Assembly (NCBI GenBank): GCA_017308595.1
Contig: JAFKER010000015.1
Coordinates: 161,931 to 225,930 of the forward strand
DNA length: 64,000 nucleotides
Source of the DNA: Afipia sp.
GTDB taxonomy: Bacteria > Pseudomonadota > Alphaproteobacteria > Rhizobiales > Xanthobacteraceae
Direction of reading: 5' to 3'
Shown: positions 24,580 to 35,164 of the stretch, one piece after another
How positions within the stretch are numbered: the stretch's first letter is position 1
Layout of the letters: each line of letters starts with the position of its first letter
Made by a program: the position numbers and the translations under genes
The notes under the pieces: model-generated
The model's input: only the letters and a program-made list of their open reading frames with translations
The model's database searches: none
Told to the model about the DNA's origin: nothing

Positions 24580-26364
24580 ATGACCTACCGCGCCCCGATC
24601 AACGACATGCTTCTCTCCCTCAATCACGGTGCCGGCCTTTTGGCCGCTGTGGAGGCAGGACATTATAATGGCTACGATCCGGAGTTCTCCGCCTCGGTGA
24701 TCGAGGAAGCCGGCAAATTCGCGACCGATGTGCTCGAACCGCTCAATCAGACCGGCGACCGCGCGGGCATCAAGCTCACCGACAAAGGCGTCATCACCGC
24801 GCCGGGCTGGCCCGACGCCTACAGGCGCTGGTGCGAAGGCGGTTGGAACGCCGTCTCCGGTTCGGAAGATTTCGGCGGTCAGGGTCTGCCGCTTGCCGTG
24901 CACTCCGCCGTCAATGAAATCTGGAGTGCGTCGAACCTTGCATTCGGCCTCTGTCCGCTGCTGACGCTGAGCGCGATCGACGCTCTCGACGCTCACGGCA
25001 GCGACGAATTGAAGAATATCTATCTCGAAAAACTGATTACCGGTGAATGGCCCGGCACCATGCAGCTCACCGAACCGCAGGCCGGCACCGATGTCGGCGC
25101 GCTGCGCACCCGTGCGGAGAAGCAGGCCGACGGCACCTATCGCCTGTTCGGCTCCAAGATCTTCATCACCTATGGCGACCACGACATGAGCGACAACATC
25201 GTTCATTTCATTCTCGCCCGCCTGCCCGGTTCGCCCGCTGGATCGAAGGGCATCACACTGTTCCTCGCGCCGAAATTTCTGGTCAACGACGACGGCTCGC
25301 TCGGCACGCGCAATGACATTTACGCCAGCGGCATCGAGCACAAGCTCGGGATCCACGCCTCGCCGACCTGCACCATGACCATGGGCGACAAGGGCGGCAC
25401 GATTGCGTACCTGGTCGGGAAGGAAAACGGCGGCATGGCCGCGATGTTCACCATGATGAATCAAGCGCGGCTTGGCGTCGGCCTGCAGGGAGTGGGTATC
25501 GCCGACCGCGCCTATCAACGCGCACTGGCCTATGCGCAGGAGCGCAAGCAGGGCAAGGCGCTCGGCAGCCAGAACACCGGCTCCGATCCGATCATCATGT
25601 ATCCGGACGTGAAGCGTAATCTCATGATCATGCGCGGCATGACCGCAGCGGCCCGCACGATCTGTTACGCGACGGCTGTGGCGATCGACGTGTCGCACCG
25701 CGCCACCGATCCGAAGGTGCGCGAGAAGGCTGCGGCGCGCGGCGCGCTGCTGACGCCGATGGCAAAGGCTTTCTCCACCGATATCGGCAACGAAGTTGCC
25801 GGCATCGGCGTGCAGGTGCATGGCGGCATGGGCTTCATGGAGGAAACCGGCGCAGCGCAATACGTTCGCGATGCGCGCATCCTCACCATCTATGAAGGTA
25901 CCAACGGTGTGCAATCCAACGATCTGTTGATGCGCAAGCTGCAGATGTCGGGCGGCGAAGCGGTGTGGGACCTGCTGGCGGAACTAAAAGAGGTCGTCTC
26001 GCAGGTCGAAGCCTCGAACGATCCGGCGTTCGGCACCACGGGGGCGAAGCTGCGCGATGCCGTCGATTCCGTCGAACGCAGCAGCAAGTGGCTCTTGGAA
26101 AAGATCGCGACCTCGCCCGCCGAGGCACTGGCCGGTGCGACATCTTATCTGCGGCTGTTCTCCATCACGCTCGGCGGCTGCTCGCTGGCAAAGGAAGCGC
26201 TGGCGGCACGCACCGATGAGGCACATCAGAACGACGTGCAACGCTACGTCACGCTGGCGCGTTTCTTTGCGGAGAATATCACGGTGCAATCGGGTGCTTT
26301 CGAACGCACGATCATGGACGCCGCCACGGCAACGACGGGCGCGGATATCGTGCTGACGGGATAA
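24580..26364 (+). CDS. Acyl-CoA dehydrogenase (long form, DmdC-like)
   Basis: A 594-aa FAD enzyme that introduces a double bond alpha-beta to a CoA thioester. Visible parts are the N-terminal helical domain and the FAD/substrate segment MQLTEPQAGTDVGALRTRAE. They are followed by KIFITYGDHDM (where ordinary members have W-I-S/T), HKLGIHASPTC and VHGGMGFMEETG. Catalytic Glu is in ILTIYEGTNGVQSNDL. A C-terminal extension of about 120 residues marks the 590-600-residue group that includes 3-methylmercaptopropionyl-CoA dehydrogenase. Start ATG 24580. Exact substrate unknown; a general acyl-CoA role is likely in the absence of other dmd genes. Confidence 0.9.
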   Translation: MTYRAPINDMLLSLNHGAGLLAAVEAGHYNGYDPEFSASVIEEAGKFATDVLEPLNQTGDRAGIKLTDKGVITAPGWPDAYRRWCEGGWNAVSGSEDFGGQGLPLAVHSAVNEIWSASNLAFGLCPLLTLSAIDALDAHGSDELKNIYLEKLITGEWPGTMQLTEPQAGTDVGALRTRAEKQADGTYRLFGSKIFITYGDHDMSDNIVHFILARLPGSPAGSKGITLFLAPKFLVNDDGSLGTRNDIYASGIEHKLGIHASPTCTMTMGDKGGTIAYLVGKENGGMAAMFTMMNQARLGVGLQGVGIADRAYQRALAYAQERKQGKALGSQNTGSDPIIMYPDVKRNLMIMRGMTAAARTICYATAVAIDVSHRATDPKVREKAAARGALLTPMAKAFSTDIGNEVAGIGVQVHGGMGFMEETGAAQYVRDARILTIYEGTNGVQSNDLLMRKLQMSGGEAVWDLLAELKEVVSQVEASNDPAFGTTGAKLRDAVDSVERSSKWLLEKIATSPAEALAGATSYLRLFSITLGGCSLAKEALAARTDEAHQNDVQRYVTLARFFAENITVQSGAFERTIMDAATATTGADIVLTG

Positions 26365-26388
26365 GCGCCGGATATCCTACTGAACAAC

Positions 26389-26428
26389 GAAAGCCCGATC
26401 CGTCTTGCGAAAGACAGATCGGGCTTTC
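26389..26428. terminator. Bidirectional intrinsic terminator
   Basis: A 12-bp perfect stem (GAAAGCCCGATC / GATCGGGCTTTC) around a 16-base loop with its own CGTCTT/AAGACA pairing, between two convergent genes. It serves the acyl-CoA dehydrogenase on the plus strand and the small secreted gene on the minus strand. Confidence 0.75.
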
Positions 26429-26441
26429 GCGTTAGGTCGGA

Positions 26442-26690
26442 TCAGCGCGTGCTGCTCTTCGGACCACCGCGATACATGACCGGATTTGCCGCGACGACCG
26501 GCACGGAATAATTCGTGCTTGCCTGGGCATCGAAGACAGAACCAGTCGCGCGCGCACTTGATGCGTGAATCTCATTCGGCCAGGACTGCCGATCTGTAAT
26601 CGTTGCGCCGGCAAAAGCCGCGCCCGACATGGTGAAAACCGAAGCTGCAACGAATGCCGCAGCCGCGAGCGTGCTGATGGATACTTTCAT
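26442..26690 (-). CDS. Small secreted hypothetical protein
   Basis: An 82-aa protein with a clear signal peptide (MKVSISTLAAAAFVAASVFT to AAFAGA). The mature part of about 55 residues is Ser/Ala-rich and ends NPVMYRGGPKSSTR. A GGAG ribosome site lies 8 bases upstream. No known domain. A large hairpin occupies the 5' leader at 26702-26746. Small exported proteins of this kind, with DRQSWPNEI-like beginnings, occur in Bradyrhizobium without function. Confidence 0.72.
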   Translation of the reverse strand: MKVSISTLAAAAFVAASVFTMSGAAFAGATITDRQSWPNEIHASSARATGSVFDAQASTNYSVPVVAANPVMYRGGPKSSTR

Positions 26691-26701
26691 GATCGTCTCC
26701 A

Positions 26702-26746
26702 GTGAGCGTTTTGAACGGAAGGCATGATGTCTTCCGTTATGCTCAC
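26702..26746 (-). promoter_or_regulatory. 5' leader hairpin upstream of the small secreted gene
   Basis: Nested inverted repeats: outer GTGAGC/GCTCAC and inner 8-bp AACGGAAG/CTTCCGTT. They end about 3 bases upstream of the GGAG ribosome site. The position suits an RNA-stability element or regulatory structure rather than a terminator, since there is no T tract. Confidence 0.5.
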
Positions 26747-26864
26747 AGGTTCGGATCGCAGGACCGGGATATTACGCTCTCACGAAGAGGTGAAAAGTCG
26801 TTCGCAAGAGCGCCTGGCGGCTGCACGGATCGTTGCCTGACAATTCGTCAGCTCGAGAAACTGC

Positions 26865-27812
26865 CTAAATGAGCGGCTTTAGTCCCGACTCGATTTCCTT
26901 GCGGCGAGGTTCAAGGAATGGCGGGAGCGCCAGCTTCTCTCCCAGCTTTTCCATCGGCTCGTCAGTCGCGAAGCCCGGCCCATCGGTCGCGATCTCGAAC
27001 AGAATACCGTTCGGCTCACGGAAATAGAGACTGCGGAAATAAAAGCGGTCGATCTCGCCACTGGAATGAATCCCGAATTCTGCAAGGCGTGCGGTCCAGG
27101 CGTGATATTGCTCCTCGTTCGGCGTGCGCAGCGCAACATGATGCACGCCACCCGCGCCCTGCCGCGCCGCGGGCAAGTCCTTCTGTTCCAGCACATGCAA
27201 TTCTGCCGCAGGCCCGCCCTCGCCCATTGAGAACACGTCGATGCGGTGTTCGCCATCCGGCGAGGCATAATCACGCGCACGCTTCATGTTCAGCACATCC
27301 GTCAGCAGACGTGCGGTGCGCGCAAGATCCGGCACATTCAGCACGATCGGACCGAGGCCCCGAATCTGGTGTTCGGCGGGCACCGGACTTTTCTCCCACG
27401 GATGCGCCTCGCCCCGCCCACCGTCATCGACCAGCACCAGCCGCTGGCCCTCGGGATCCTCGAACGGTAGCGTGAGGCGTCCGTCGACCTCGGTGACCTT
27501 GCCTGTGTGAGCGCCAAGCTGGATCAGCCGCTGTTGCCAGAACGCCAGTGCCTTCTCGCCGTTCACCCGCAGGCCGGTGCGCGAGACACTGCGGGTACCG
27601 CGATGCTCCCGCGCCGCGGGCCAGTCGAAGAAGGTCAGGTCGGTTCCGGGATTGGCCTTCCCGTCCGCATAGAACAGATGGTAGGCGCTGACATCGTCCT
27701 GATTGACGGTCTTTTTCACCAGCCGCATGCCCAGCACCCCGGTATAAAACGCCAGATTTCCCTTGGCGTGCGCGGAAATCGCCGTCAGATGATGAATCCC
27801 AGTGAGTTGCAT
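26865..27812 (-). CDS. Ring-cleaving dioxygenase-like protein (glyoxalase/VOC superfamily)
   Basis: A 315-aa protein with two VOC repeats. The first (residues 1-135) starts [20 protein letters not shown] with the metal His in GIHHLT, then [19 protein letters not shown] and [18 protein letters not shown]. The second (about 150-290) has [25 protein letters not shown] and [17 protein letters not shown] with the Glu ligand. This is the MhqO/LinE-like group linked to quinone and hydroquinone degradation. ATG 27812 behind AGAGGGA is chosen over 27947, which would add 45 residues without conserved character. Its likely role is aromatic or quinone detoxification. Confidence 0.85.
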   Translation of the reverse strand: MQLTGIHHLTAISAHAKGNLAFYTGVLGMRLVKKTVNQDDVSAYHLFYADGKANPGTDLTFFDWPAAREHRGTRSVSRTGLRVNGEKALAFWQQRLIQLGAHTGKVTEVDGRLTLPFEDPEGQRLVLVDDGGRGEAHPWEKSPVPAEHQIRGLGPIVLNVPDLARTARLLTDVLNMKRARDYASPDGEHRIDVFSMGEGGPAAELHVLEQKDLPAARQGAGGVHHVALRTPNEEQYHAWTARLAEFGIHSSGEIDRFYFRSLYFREPNGILFEIATDGPGFATDEPMEKLGEKLALPPFLEPRRKEIESGLKPLI

Positions 27813-27949
27813 GGCTGCGTCCCTCTGTAAAATTGGACCGGAAACCGGCTGGCCAAAATTGCCGTTCTCGCCATGATGTAGGATGAACAAACGGGTGGCG
27901 CCAGCTATCTCCCATGCTGCAGCGCTTTCATACTTCCGGGGAAACAACC

Positions 27950-28714
27950 ATGACCGACCACGTAATTATCACCGACGAAGACAACACGCGCATTATCACC
28001 ATGCGCCGCCCCGACAAGAAGAACGCGCTCACGCAAAGCATGTACACGTCGATGGCGGACGCGCTCAAATCCGCGCAGTCGGATCCGGACATTCGCAGCA
28101 TCGTGATCTCGGGCGGCTCCGGCGTGTTCACTGCGGGTAACGATCTTGAGGATTTTGCGAAAGCGAATACGTCAAACAGCGACGATGCCCGGCCAATGGC
28201 CGCGACCCAGTTTCTCACGGCGCTCGCCTACAACGAGAAGCCGCTGATCGGCGCGGTGGACGGTATTGCTGTCGGCGTCGGCACCACGATGCTGTTTCAC
28301 TGCGACTATGTTCTCGCCTCAACCACCGCGACATTCTCCACGCCGTTCATCCATCTCGGCCTCGTGCCCGAAGCCGCTTCCAGCCTGCTCGCGCCGCGCG
28401 TCATGGGGCATCAACGCGCCTTCTCCATGCTGGTGATGGGCCGCACCGTGACGGCGGACGAAGCTCGCGAAGCCGGGTTCGTCAACACGGTGGTCGCTCC
28501 CGGACACACCGAAGTCGAGGCCCGCAAGATCGCGCGCGAAATCGGCTCCCTGCCGAAGGATGCCGTGGCGCTGACCCGCAAGCTGCTCAAGCCAGCCCGG
28601 GAAGACGTCCTGCGGCGCATGGACGAGGAATCGCATCATTTCGGCGAACGCCTGAAGTCCGATGAGGCACGAACCGCATTCGCGGCCTTCTTCTCCCGCA
28701 AGAAAAAGGCCTGA
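27950..28714 (+). CDS. Enoyl-CoA hydratase/isomerase family protein (crotonase)
   Basis: A 254-aa crotonase-fold protein. It begins [28 protein letters not shown]. The oxyanion-hole segments are [14 protein letters not shown] and [42 protein letters not shown] carries the Glu position common to hydratases and isomerases. The usual first catalytic Glu (GGG-hEi) is Gly/Val here, suggesting an isomerase-like or divergent activity. The start at ATG 27950 is preferred over an ATG 12 codons upstream. It is divergent from the dioxygenase gene. Confidence 0.85.
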   Translation: MTDHVIITDEDNTRIITMRRPDKKNALTQSMYTSMADALKSAQSDPDIRSIVISGGSGVFTAGNDLEDFAKANTSNSDDARPMAATQFLTALAYNEKPLIGAVDGIAVGVGTTMLFHCDYVLASTTATFSTPFIHLGLVPEAASSLLAPRVMGHQRAFSMLVMGRTVTADEAREAGFVNTVVAPGHTEVEARKIAREIGSLPKDAVALTRKLLKPAREDVLRRMDEESHHFGERLKSDEARTAFAAFFSRKKKA

Positions 28715-28851
28715 GCGGCGCTATCCACCGCCCGCCGGTCCCTATCTAATATCCAGATCAGGCACAGATGCCCGGGACAAGCCCGGTCATCACGCGTTAC
28801 TATGGCCACGTGCGAGGAATTGCTTCGGCACCAGAAGAAAGACAACGCTCC

Positions 28852-29781
28852 ATGCCGACACTTTATTACCACACCGCCGCTGGGTTGAATCATCTGACCG
28901 CTCCCGGCCATCCCGAACGTCCGGATCGCCTGCGCGCGATCGAGCAGGGATTGTCGGCAGAGCCATTCACCGATCTCGTGCGTATCGAAGCGCCGGAAGC
29001 GGATCTCGATGTCGTCGCGCTGTGCCACAGCAACGAATATATCGACGAACTACGGCATATCTCGCCGAAGGAAGGAATGATCTATCTCGACGGCGATACT
29101 TCGATGTCGCCGGGCACATGGGAAGCTGCGCTGCGCGCCACCGGCGGCGCGGTCGCCGCCGTCGATGCGGTGATGAAGAACAAGCGCACCAACGCATTCG
29201 TCGGCACCCGCCCGCCCGGACATCATGCGGAAACCTCCAAACCGATGGGTTTCTGCTTCTTCGACAGCGCCGCCATCGCCGCGCGTTATGCTCAACGCAA
29301 GTACGGCATCTCGCGCGCCTGCGTGGTGGATTTCGATGTGCATCACGGCAACGGCAGCCAGGAAATCTTCTGGTCCGATCCGACCGTCATGTACGCGTCC
29401 ACGCATCAGATGCCGCTGTTTCCCGGCACCGGCAGCACACAGGAGCGCGGCGATCAGGACACCGTGGTCAATGCGCCGCTGCGCGCCGGCAATGGCAGCC
29501 GTGAATTCCGCGAAGCGTTCGATCTGGCGATCCTGCCGCGGCTCGAAGCTTTCGAACCCGAACTGATCGTGATTTCCGCGGGCTTCGATGCACACTGGCG
29601 CGACCCGCTCGGCAACCTCGAACTGCGCGAAGAGGATTACGCGTGGGTCACGCGCAAGCTGATGGAGATCGCAGACAAGTCGGCCGAAGGACGGATCGTT
29701 TCCGTACTCGAAGGCGGCTACGATCTGCAGGGCCTTCGCGATTCCGTAGCTGTGCATGTCGCGGCGCTGATGAACAACTAG
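28852..29781 (+). CDS. Histone deacetylase family protein (acetylpolyamine/acetoin-utilisation type)
   Basis: A 309-aa zinc hydrolase that removes acetyl groups from amines. It begins MPTLYYHTAAGLNHLTAPGH, with PERPDRLRAIE. Active-site parts are RPPGHHAE (His pair), VDFDVHHGNGSQEIF (zinc Asp/His), SAGFDAHWRDPLG (second zinc Asp) and LEGGYD. All are intact. ATG 28852 is chosen because conserved sequence begins there; an upstream start at 28768 would run through a repeat-like segment. It is followed by xseB and dxs, an order common in Bradyrhizobiaceae. Confidence 0.9.
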   Translation: MPTLYYHTAAGLNHLTAPGHPERPDRLRAIEQGLSAEPFTDLVRIEAPEADLDVVALCHSNEYIDELRHISPKEGMIYLDGDTSMSPGTWEAALRATGGAVAAVDAVMKNKRTNAFVGTRPPGHHAETSKPMGFCFFDSAAIAARYAQRKYGISRACVVDFDVHHGNGSQEIFWSDPTVMYASTHQMPLFPGTGSTQERGDQDTVVNAPLRAGNGSREFREAFDLAILPRLEAFEPELIVISAGFDAHWRDPLGNLELREEDYAWVTRKLMEIADKSAEGRIVSVLEGGYDLQGLRDSVAVHVAALMNN

Positions 29782-29887
29782 CGCTTCTCTCGTCGCTGTA
29801 AATCGGGCTACATTGACGCCACATTGCGCCCGCAAATCGCTCCTAGATTCCGCTGGCCTCATTGAGTACGCAACCCGGAAGAAGACC

Positions 29888-30139
29888 ATGGCCGACACCG
29901 CCCACGCGGACATCAAGAAGCTGAGCTTCGAACGCGCGATCGAAGAACTGGAATCGATCGTAAAGCGGCTTGAGGACGGCAAGGTGCCGCTGGAGGAATC
30001 GGTTGCGATCTATGAGCGCGGCGAAAGCCTCAAGCGCCGCTGCGAAGATCTGCTGCGACAGGCCGAAGCCCGCGTCGACAAAATTACCACCGACGCATCG
30101 GGGCAGGCCGCAGGCACCGAACCGCTCGACGTTCAGTAA
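29888..30139 (+). CDS. xseB: Exodeoxyribonuclease VII small subunit
   Basis: An 83-aa protein that forms the small subunit of the single-strand-specific exonuclease VII. It shows the family pattern LSFERAIEELESIVKRLEDG followed by VPLEESVAIYERGESLKRRC (residues 12-52), a two-helix hairpin. The Thr/Gln-rich tail is variable. ATG 29888 is used; an upstream start at 29813 adds non-conserved sequence. XseA is not in this window. It lies 106 bases after the deacetylase-like gene and is probably co-transcribed with it. Confidence 0.92.
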   Translation: MADTAHADIKKLSFERAIEELESIVKRLEDGKVPLEESVAIYERGESLKRRCEDLLRQAEARVDKITTDASGQAAGTEPLDVQ

Positions 30140-30412
30140 TCGCCGTCCGGCAACAAACAGCGTCGCCGCGCGCTCCGGCCGGCCCCCGCCCAGCGGGGAG
30201 CAGTATGGCTGACACGGAGAACACCGGCAGCTCGATTTCGAGCCAAAATCGCCGAGTTCCCGGCCCCGGATGCCCGAAAAGTGAGACTTTTCGCGCCTGC
30301 CTAACGGATTGGCATCGTTTTGGAATTGGTATAAGTCACGGGTCCGTTTCGGACCTTTCCGGGCATATTATTTGCCGGACGGAACGCCCCATATCATTGC
30401 GGATCATTTCAC

Positions 30413-32335
30413 GTGTCACATTCGAGCAAGACTCCACTCCTCGACGCTGCGCCGACGCCGGACCTGCTGCGCAAGCTGAAGCCCGAACAACTGCGCCAGT
30501 TCGCCGATGAACTGCGGCTCGAAACCATCGACACCGTGTCGGTGACCGGCGGCCATTTCGGCGCGGGTCTTGGCGTGGTCGAACTGACCACCGCACTTCA
30601 CTACGTGTTCAATACGCCGGATGACCGCATCATCTGGGACGTCGGCCATCAGGCCTATCCGCACAAGATTCTCACTGGCCGCCGTGACCGTATCCGCACG
30701 CTGCGGACTGGAGGTGGTCTCTCGGGCTTCACCAAGCGCGCCGAAAGCGACTACGATCCATTCGGCGCGGCACATTCCTCGACCTCGATTTCCGCTGGTC
30801 TCGGCATGGCCGTGGCGCGCGATCTTACGGGTGGCAAGAACAACGTGATCGCCGTGATCGGCGATGGCTCGATCTCCGCAGGCATGGCTTATGAGGCCAT
30901 GAACAATGCGGGCGCAATGCATTCACGCCTGATCGTCATTCTCAACGACAACAACATGTCGATCGCTCCGCCGGTTGGCGCGATGTCGGCTTATCTCGCG
31001 CGCCTGCTTTCGGGGAAGACCTATGGCTCGGCCCGCGAAGCGCTGAAAAATCTCGCGCACAAGCTGCCGAAATTCTTCGAGGACCGCGCCCTGCGCGCCG
31101 AGGAATATGCACGCGGCATGGTCACGGGCGGCACGCTGTTCGAAGAGCTCGGATTCTTCTATGTCGGACCGATCGACGGCCACAACCTCGACCACCTCTT
31201 GCCCGTACTCACCAATGTCCGTGATGCGGGCAACGGGCCGGTTTTGATTCATGTCGTCACGCAGAAAGGCAAGGGCTATGGCCCGGCCGAAGCCTCCGAC
31301 GACAAGTATCATGCCGTCGCCAAGTTCGATGTCGAAACCGGCAAACAGGCCAAGGCGAAATCCAACGCGCCGTCGTATACCGCCGTGTTCGGCCAGAGCC
31401 TGATCCGGGAAGCGCAAAAGGATGACAAGATCGTCGCCATCACGGCGGCAATGCCGGGCGGCACCGGCGTCGACCTGTTCGAAAAGGTCTTCCCGGAGCG
31501 CACCTTCGATGTCGGCATCGCCGAGCAGCACGCGGTGACTTTCGCCGCAGGCCTCGCCGCCGAAGGTTTCAAGCCGTTCTGCGCGATCTACTCCACCTTC
31601 CTGCAGCGCGGCTACGATCAGGTCGTGCATGACGTTGCCATCCAGAAACTTCCTGTGCGCTTCGCCATCGACCGCGCAGGCCTTGTCGGCGCCGATGGTC
31701 CGACTCACGCCGGCTCATTCGACAATGCCTATCTCGGGTGCCTCCCCGGATTCGTCATCATGGCGGCAGCGGACGAAGCCGATCTCGTCCACATGGTGGC
31801 GACACAAGTTGCACTCGACGACGCGCCCAGTGCCCTGCGCTATCCACGCGGCGAAGGCCGCGGCGTTGATATGCCCGAATTCGGCGTGCCGCTACCGATC
31901 GGCAAGGGCCGCATCATGCGCGAGGGTTCGAAGGTTGCGCTGCTGTCGTTCGGCGCGCGGCTCGGTGAATGTCTCAAGGCCGCCGATGAGCTCGAAACGC
32001 TTGGCCTGCCCGCAACCGTTGCGGATGCACGTTTCATGAAGCCGCTCGATCTCGACATGATCCTGAAGCTGGCCCGCGAACATGAAGTCCTTATCACAAT
32101 CGAGGAAGGCTCGATCGGCGGCTTCGGCACCCATGTACTGCAAACGCTGGCCGATCACGGCGTACTGGATCGCGGCCTCCGCGTACGCAACATGGTTCTG
32201 CCCGACACTTTTATCGATCACGACTCACCGGCTGCGATGTATGCGCAGGCTGGTCTCGACGCGAAGGGCATCGTCGCCAAGGTGTTCGAAGCGCTTGGCA
32301 AGGACCTGAAGTCCGAAACGGTGAAGCTGGCCTGA
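30413..32335 (+). CDS. dxs: 1-deoxy-D-xylulose-5-phosphate synthase
   Basis: A thiamine-diphosphate enzyme of 640 aa that condenses pyruvate and glyceraldehyde 3-phosphate, the first step of the MEP isoprenoid pathway. It begins at GTG 30413 with [20 protein letters not shown]. Motifs seen are [34 protein letters not shown], the ThDP/Mg site [16 protein letters not shown]...NDNNMSI, the transketolase central domain with [15 protein letters not shown], and [15 protein letters not shown]. Length and motifs are normal. An unusually long 273-base gap precedes it. Confidence 0.96.
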   Translation: MSHSSKTPLLDAAPTPDLLRKLKPEQLRQFADELRLETIDTVSVTGGHFGAGLGVVELTTALHYVFNTPDDRIIWDVGHQAYPHKILTGRRDRIRTLRTGGGLSGFTKRAESDYDPFGAAHSSTSISAGLGMAVARDLTGGKNNVIAVIGDGSISAGMAYEAMNNAGAMHSRLIVILNDNNMSIAPPVGAMSAYLARLLSGKTYGSAREALKNLAHKLPKFFEDRALRAEEYARGMVTGGTLFEELGFFYVGPIDGHNLDHLLPVLTNVRDAGNGPVLIHVVTQKGKGYGPAEASDDKYHAVAKFDVETGKQAKAKSNAPSYTAVFGQSLIREAQKDDKIVAITAAMPGGTGVDLFEKVFPERTFDVGIAEQHAVTFAAGLAAEGFKPFCAIYSTFLQRGYDQVVHDVAIQKLPVRFAIDRAGLVGADGPTHAGSFDNAYLGCLPGFVIMAAADEADLVHMVATQVALDDAPSALRYPRGEGRGVDMPEFGVPLPIGKGRIMREGSKVALLSFGARLGECLKAADELETLGLPATVADARFMKPLDLDMILKLAREHEVLITIEEGSIGGFGTHVLQTLADHGVLDRGLRVRNMVLPDTFIDHDSPAAMYAQAGLDAKGIVAKVFEALGKDLKSETVKLA

Positions 32336-32354
32336 AGACGACAGGGCGAGGTGC

Positions 32355-33086
32355 ATGGCGGAGCGCAAACGCGCAGACATCCTGCTGGTTGAGCGTGGCC
32401 TGTTTGAAAGCCGCGCCCGCGCGCAGGCCGCCATCGAGGCAGGCGGCGTGATCGCCAACGGCAAGCCTGTGCTGAAAGCGTCGGAAACGCTTGCCGCCGA
32501 CGCCGAGATTGTTGCCGAACCCGCACATCCCTGGGTGTCCCGCGGCGGCGTTAAGCTGAGCGCCGCGCTGGAACAATATCCCATCGATATCGAGGATCAT
32601 GTCTGCGTCGACGTCGGTGCCTCGACTGGTGGCTTCACCGAAGTCCTGCTCGCCAACGGTGCCAGCCTTGTCTACGCCATCGATGTTGGGCGCGGGCAGT
32701 TGCATACGAGCCTGCATGGCAATCCCCGTATTGTCTCGATGGAAGAGACCGACATCCGCTCTCTCGCGGGCAAACGGCTTGAAATACGGCCGGATGTCAT
32801 CGTGATCGATGTCAGTTTCATTTCGCTCAAGCTTGTGCTGCCTGCTGTGCTGCCGATCGCCGCCGCGCCGACTCATCTTCTGGCGCTGATCAAGCCGCAG
32901 TTCGAAGCTGACCGCAAACATTCGAAAAAGGGCATCATCCGCGATATCGTCGTACATCAGGCTGTCTGCGACGATATTTCTGCTTTCGCGAAGGGCCTCG
33001 GCTGTACCGAGATCAAGGTGTTTCCATCCTCCATTGCAGGCGGCGACGGCAATACCGAATTCTTCCTCGGCGCGCGGCGCGGTTAA
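32355..33086 (+). CDS. tlyA: TlyA-family rRNA 2'-O-methyltransferase/hemolysin
   Basis: A 243-aa protein. An S4 RNA-binding domain (residues 3-62: [30 protein letters not shown]) is followed by a FtsJ-like methyltransferase domain. That domain has the SAM motif [27 protein letters not shown] and VIDVSFISL. In mycobacteria TlyA methylates 16S and 23S rRNA, affecting capreomycin sensitivity; the bacterial hemolysin label is historical. It is 19 bases after dxs, and the next gene starts 5 bases after its stop, so it is operonic. Confidence 0.92.
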   Translation: MAERKRADILLVERGLFESRARAQAAIEAGGVIANGKPVLKASETLAADAEIVAEPAHPWVSRGGVKLSAALEQYPIDIEDHVCVDVGASTGGFTEVLLANGASLVYAIDVGRGQLHTSLHGNPRIVSMEETDIRSLAGKRLEIRPDVIVIDVSFISLKLVLPAVLPIAAAPTHLLALIKPQFEADRKHSKKGIIRDIVVHQAVCDDISAFAKGLGCTEIKVFPSSIAGGDGNTEFFLGARRG

Positions 33087-33091
33087 GTTCC

Positions 33092-34330
33092 ATGACCGAA
33101 CGCCTCACCATCGATCATGTCGGCCATTTCGGCGACGGCGTTTCACTAAGCAGCGGCGCAGGCATCTATGTGCCATATGCGCTCGGCGGCGAGACCGTCG
33201 ATGTGCTGCCCTCGCCCGGCCATCCCGACCGCCGGGCGCTTGCGCAGGTCATCACGCCAAGCCCGCAGCGCATCGATCCATTCTGTCCGCATTTCGGCAC
33301 CTGCGGCGGCTGCGCCATTCAGCACTGGCAGCCGGACGCCTATCGCTCATGGAAACGCCAGCTTGTGATCGATACGTTGCGTCACGCGGGAATCGACTGC
33401 GAGGTCGATGAGCTGATCGATGCTCATGGTACCGGCCGCCGCCGTATGACGCTGCATGCACGGCAAAGCCAGCAGGGTATTCTGCGCGTCGGCTTCGCTG
33501 CCGCCGGACGCCACGAGATTATCACCATCGACCACTGCCCGATCCTCGATCCGGCCATGCTGGGTGCGATTGAAGCTGCGAACGCGATCGCGGAAATGCT
33601 GCGCCCCGTCAGCAAGCCGCTCGATATCCAGATCACCGCCGCCGACAACGGCCTCGATCTCGATGTGCGCGGCTCCGGGCCGCTCGGTACAGCGCTGCTC
33701 GCCTCTCTCTCCAAACTCGCCGAGAAGCATAATCTTGCGCGGCTCACCCGCCACGGCGAACTGGTGATCATGCGCAAGCCGCCGGTGGTGCAGGTCGGCA
33801 AGGCGCAGGTCACGCTGCCACCGGGCTCGTTTATGCAGCCCACGGCGCTGGGCGAGGAAACCCTTGCGGCACTGGCGTTCGAGCGTTGCAAGGGCGCAAA
33901 ACAGATCGCCGACCTGTTCTGCGGCTTCGGCCCATTCGCGTTCCGGCTTGCAGAGAAGTTCAAGGTCGCGGCCTTCGACAGCGACGCGGAAGCCATCACG
34001 GCCTTGCAGAATGCGGTGAAACAGACGCAAGGCCTGAAGCCGATTAAGGCCGAGATGCGCGACCTGTTTCGCCGCCCGCTGGTTCCGCAGGAACTGCGCG
34101 AATACGATTGCGTGGTGTTCGATCCGCCGCGTCAGGGGGCACAGGCACAAGCACAGCAACTCGCCGCCAGCAAGATCGCGCTGGCCGTCGCAGTGTCATG
34201 CAACCCCGCCACTTTCGCGCGCGATGCACGCATTCTGATCGATGCGGGATTCAAGATCGACCGCGTCACGCCCGTCGATCAGTTCCGCCACACCCCGCAT
34301 GTGGAACTGGTGGCAAGGTTCAGGCGATAG
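33092..34330 (+). CDS. Class I SAM-dependent RNA m5U methyltransferase (RlmD/TrmA family)
   Basis: A 412-aa protein. It has a TRAM-like N-terminus and the Fe-S-type cysteine cluster [18 protein letters not shown] (residues 65-82). The methyltransferase part has [25 protein letters not shown] (SAM site) and [11 protein letters not shown]. Its catalytic Cys is in [17 protein letters not shown]. The family methylates uridine C5 in 23S rRNA or tRNA; the exact target (RlmC, RlmD or other) is not decided by motifs. It is tightly coupled to tlyA, so the transcript groups two RNA-modification genes. Confidence 0.9.
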   Translation: MTERLTIDHVGHFGDGVSLSSGAGIYVPYALGGETVDVLPSPGHPDRRALAQVITPSPQRIDPFCPHFGTCGGCAIQHWQPDAYRSWKRQLVIDTLRHAGIDCEVDELIDAHGTGRRRMTLHARQSQQGILRVGFAAAGRHEIITIDHCPILDPAMLGAIEAANAIAEMLRPVSKPLDIQITAADNGLDLDVRGSGPLGTALLASLSKLAEKHNLARLTRHGELVIMRKPPVVQVGKAQVTLPPGSFMQPTALGEETLAALAFERCKGAKQIADLFCGFGPFAFRLAEKFKVAAFDSDAEAITALQNAVKQTQGLKPIKAEMRDLFRRPLVPQELREYDCVVFDPPRQGAQAQAQQLAASKIALAVAVSCNPATFARDARILIDAGFKIDRVTPVDQFRHTPHVELVARFRR

Positions 34331-35164
34331 CTACCTTCCCCACCGCTCCTGCCAGATCTTCTCGCCGATAGTGCATGACACGCGCGGCTCGCGGGCTGCG
34401 ACTGGAACAACGCGCGGCTCGGGTACCCGATGCGCGACCTCCATCACCAACTTGGTACGGATCGCTTCCTTGAATTTCTCTTTGGTCTTGATCGGCACCA
34501 CGAACGACCCCGCGCCGCCAATCACACAATCCTCGTAATAGATGTCGAGGTTCTCGATATCCATTGTGGCGTAGTTGGTCTCCTTGGACATGATCGGCAG
34601 GCCATTGATGGTGATACCCTTGGCGAGTGCGGCATCGCGCGCGATCGTCACCGGCTCGCCGTTGTTGTTCGGCCCATCGCCGGAAATATCGATCACCCGC
34701 CGCAGCCCCTGATACTCATTGGCCTCGAACAGCGGCATGGCGAAATTGATCGCGCCCGAGATCGAGGTGCGCGAGGCACGGCGCAGGGGTGCCTTCAGGA
34801 TTTCCTCTGCGAGCGCACCCGCAGATTCCGGCCCGTCGATCACCCGCCATGGCACCACGATCTTCTGGTCGCTCGACGCTGCCCATTCAAAGTAAGTCAC
34901 CGCGACCTTGCCGGTGGGGCCGGTCTTGAGCGCCTGCAAGAATTCCCTGGAGGTGACCGCGAGGGCATAGCCTTCTCGCTGCAGCGCCAGTTCGTCCATA
35001 TCCATGGAGTAGGAAACATCGACTGCCAGGATCAATTCGACATCGACCTTGGCCTCCGCTGCCACGGGCGAGGACGGTGCGGACGGCGCCGCAAGGCCGG
35101 GAACATCACCGCCGGCGATGACGCCGGCTGCAAACACCACTCCGATCGAGACACACCAGCGCAT
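34331..35164 (-). CDS. DUF1194 domain protein (secreted von Willebrand A-like)
   Basis: A 277-aa protein with a signal peptide (residues 1-25). Its von Willebrand A-type domain carries the MIDAS motif DVSYSMD in LILAVDVSYSMDMDEL. Further DUF1194 features are VAVTYFEWAASSDQKIVVPW, RRVIDISGDGPNNNGEPV, and the disulfide-type Cys in YYEDCVIGGAGSFV and RVSCTIGEKIW. It is periplasmic and may bind metal or partner proteins; function unknown. It ends convergently with the RNA methyltransferase, with stops touching. Confidence 0.9.
   Translation of the reverse strand: MRWCVSIGVVFAAGVIAGGDVPGLAAPSAPSSPVAAEAKVDVELILAVDVSYSMDMDELALQREGYALAVTSREFLQALKTGPTGKVAVTYFEWAASSDQKIVVPWRVIDGPESAGALAEEILKAPLRRASRTSISGAINFAMPLFEANEYQGLRRVIDISGDGPNNNGEPVTIARDAALAKGITINGLPIMSKETNYATMDIENLDIYYEDCVIGGAGSFVVPIKTKEKFKEAIRTKLVMEVAHRVPEPRVVPVAAREPRVSCTIGEKIWQERWGR

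Noticed and set aside
24283-25914. 543-codon minus-strand open frame antisense to the acyl-CoA dehydrogenase
   Set aside because: It has His/Arg/Ala-biased shadow composition, no domain and no start context. The plus-strand gene has all family motifs.
30205-30510. 101-codon plus-strand frame overlapping the dxs start
   Set aside because: It is in another frame than dxs with no motif. The dxs N-terminus from GTG 30413 matches its family well.
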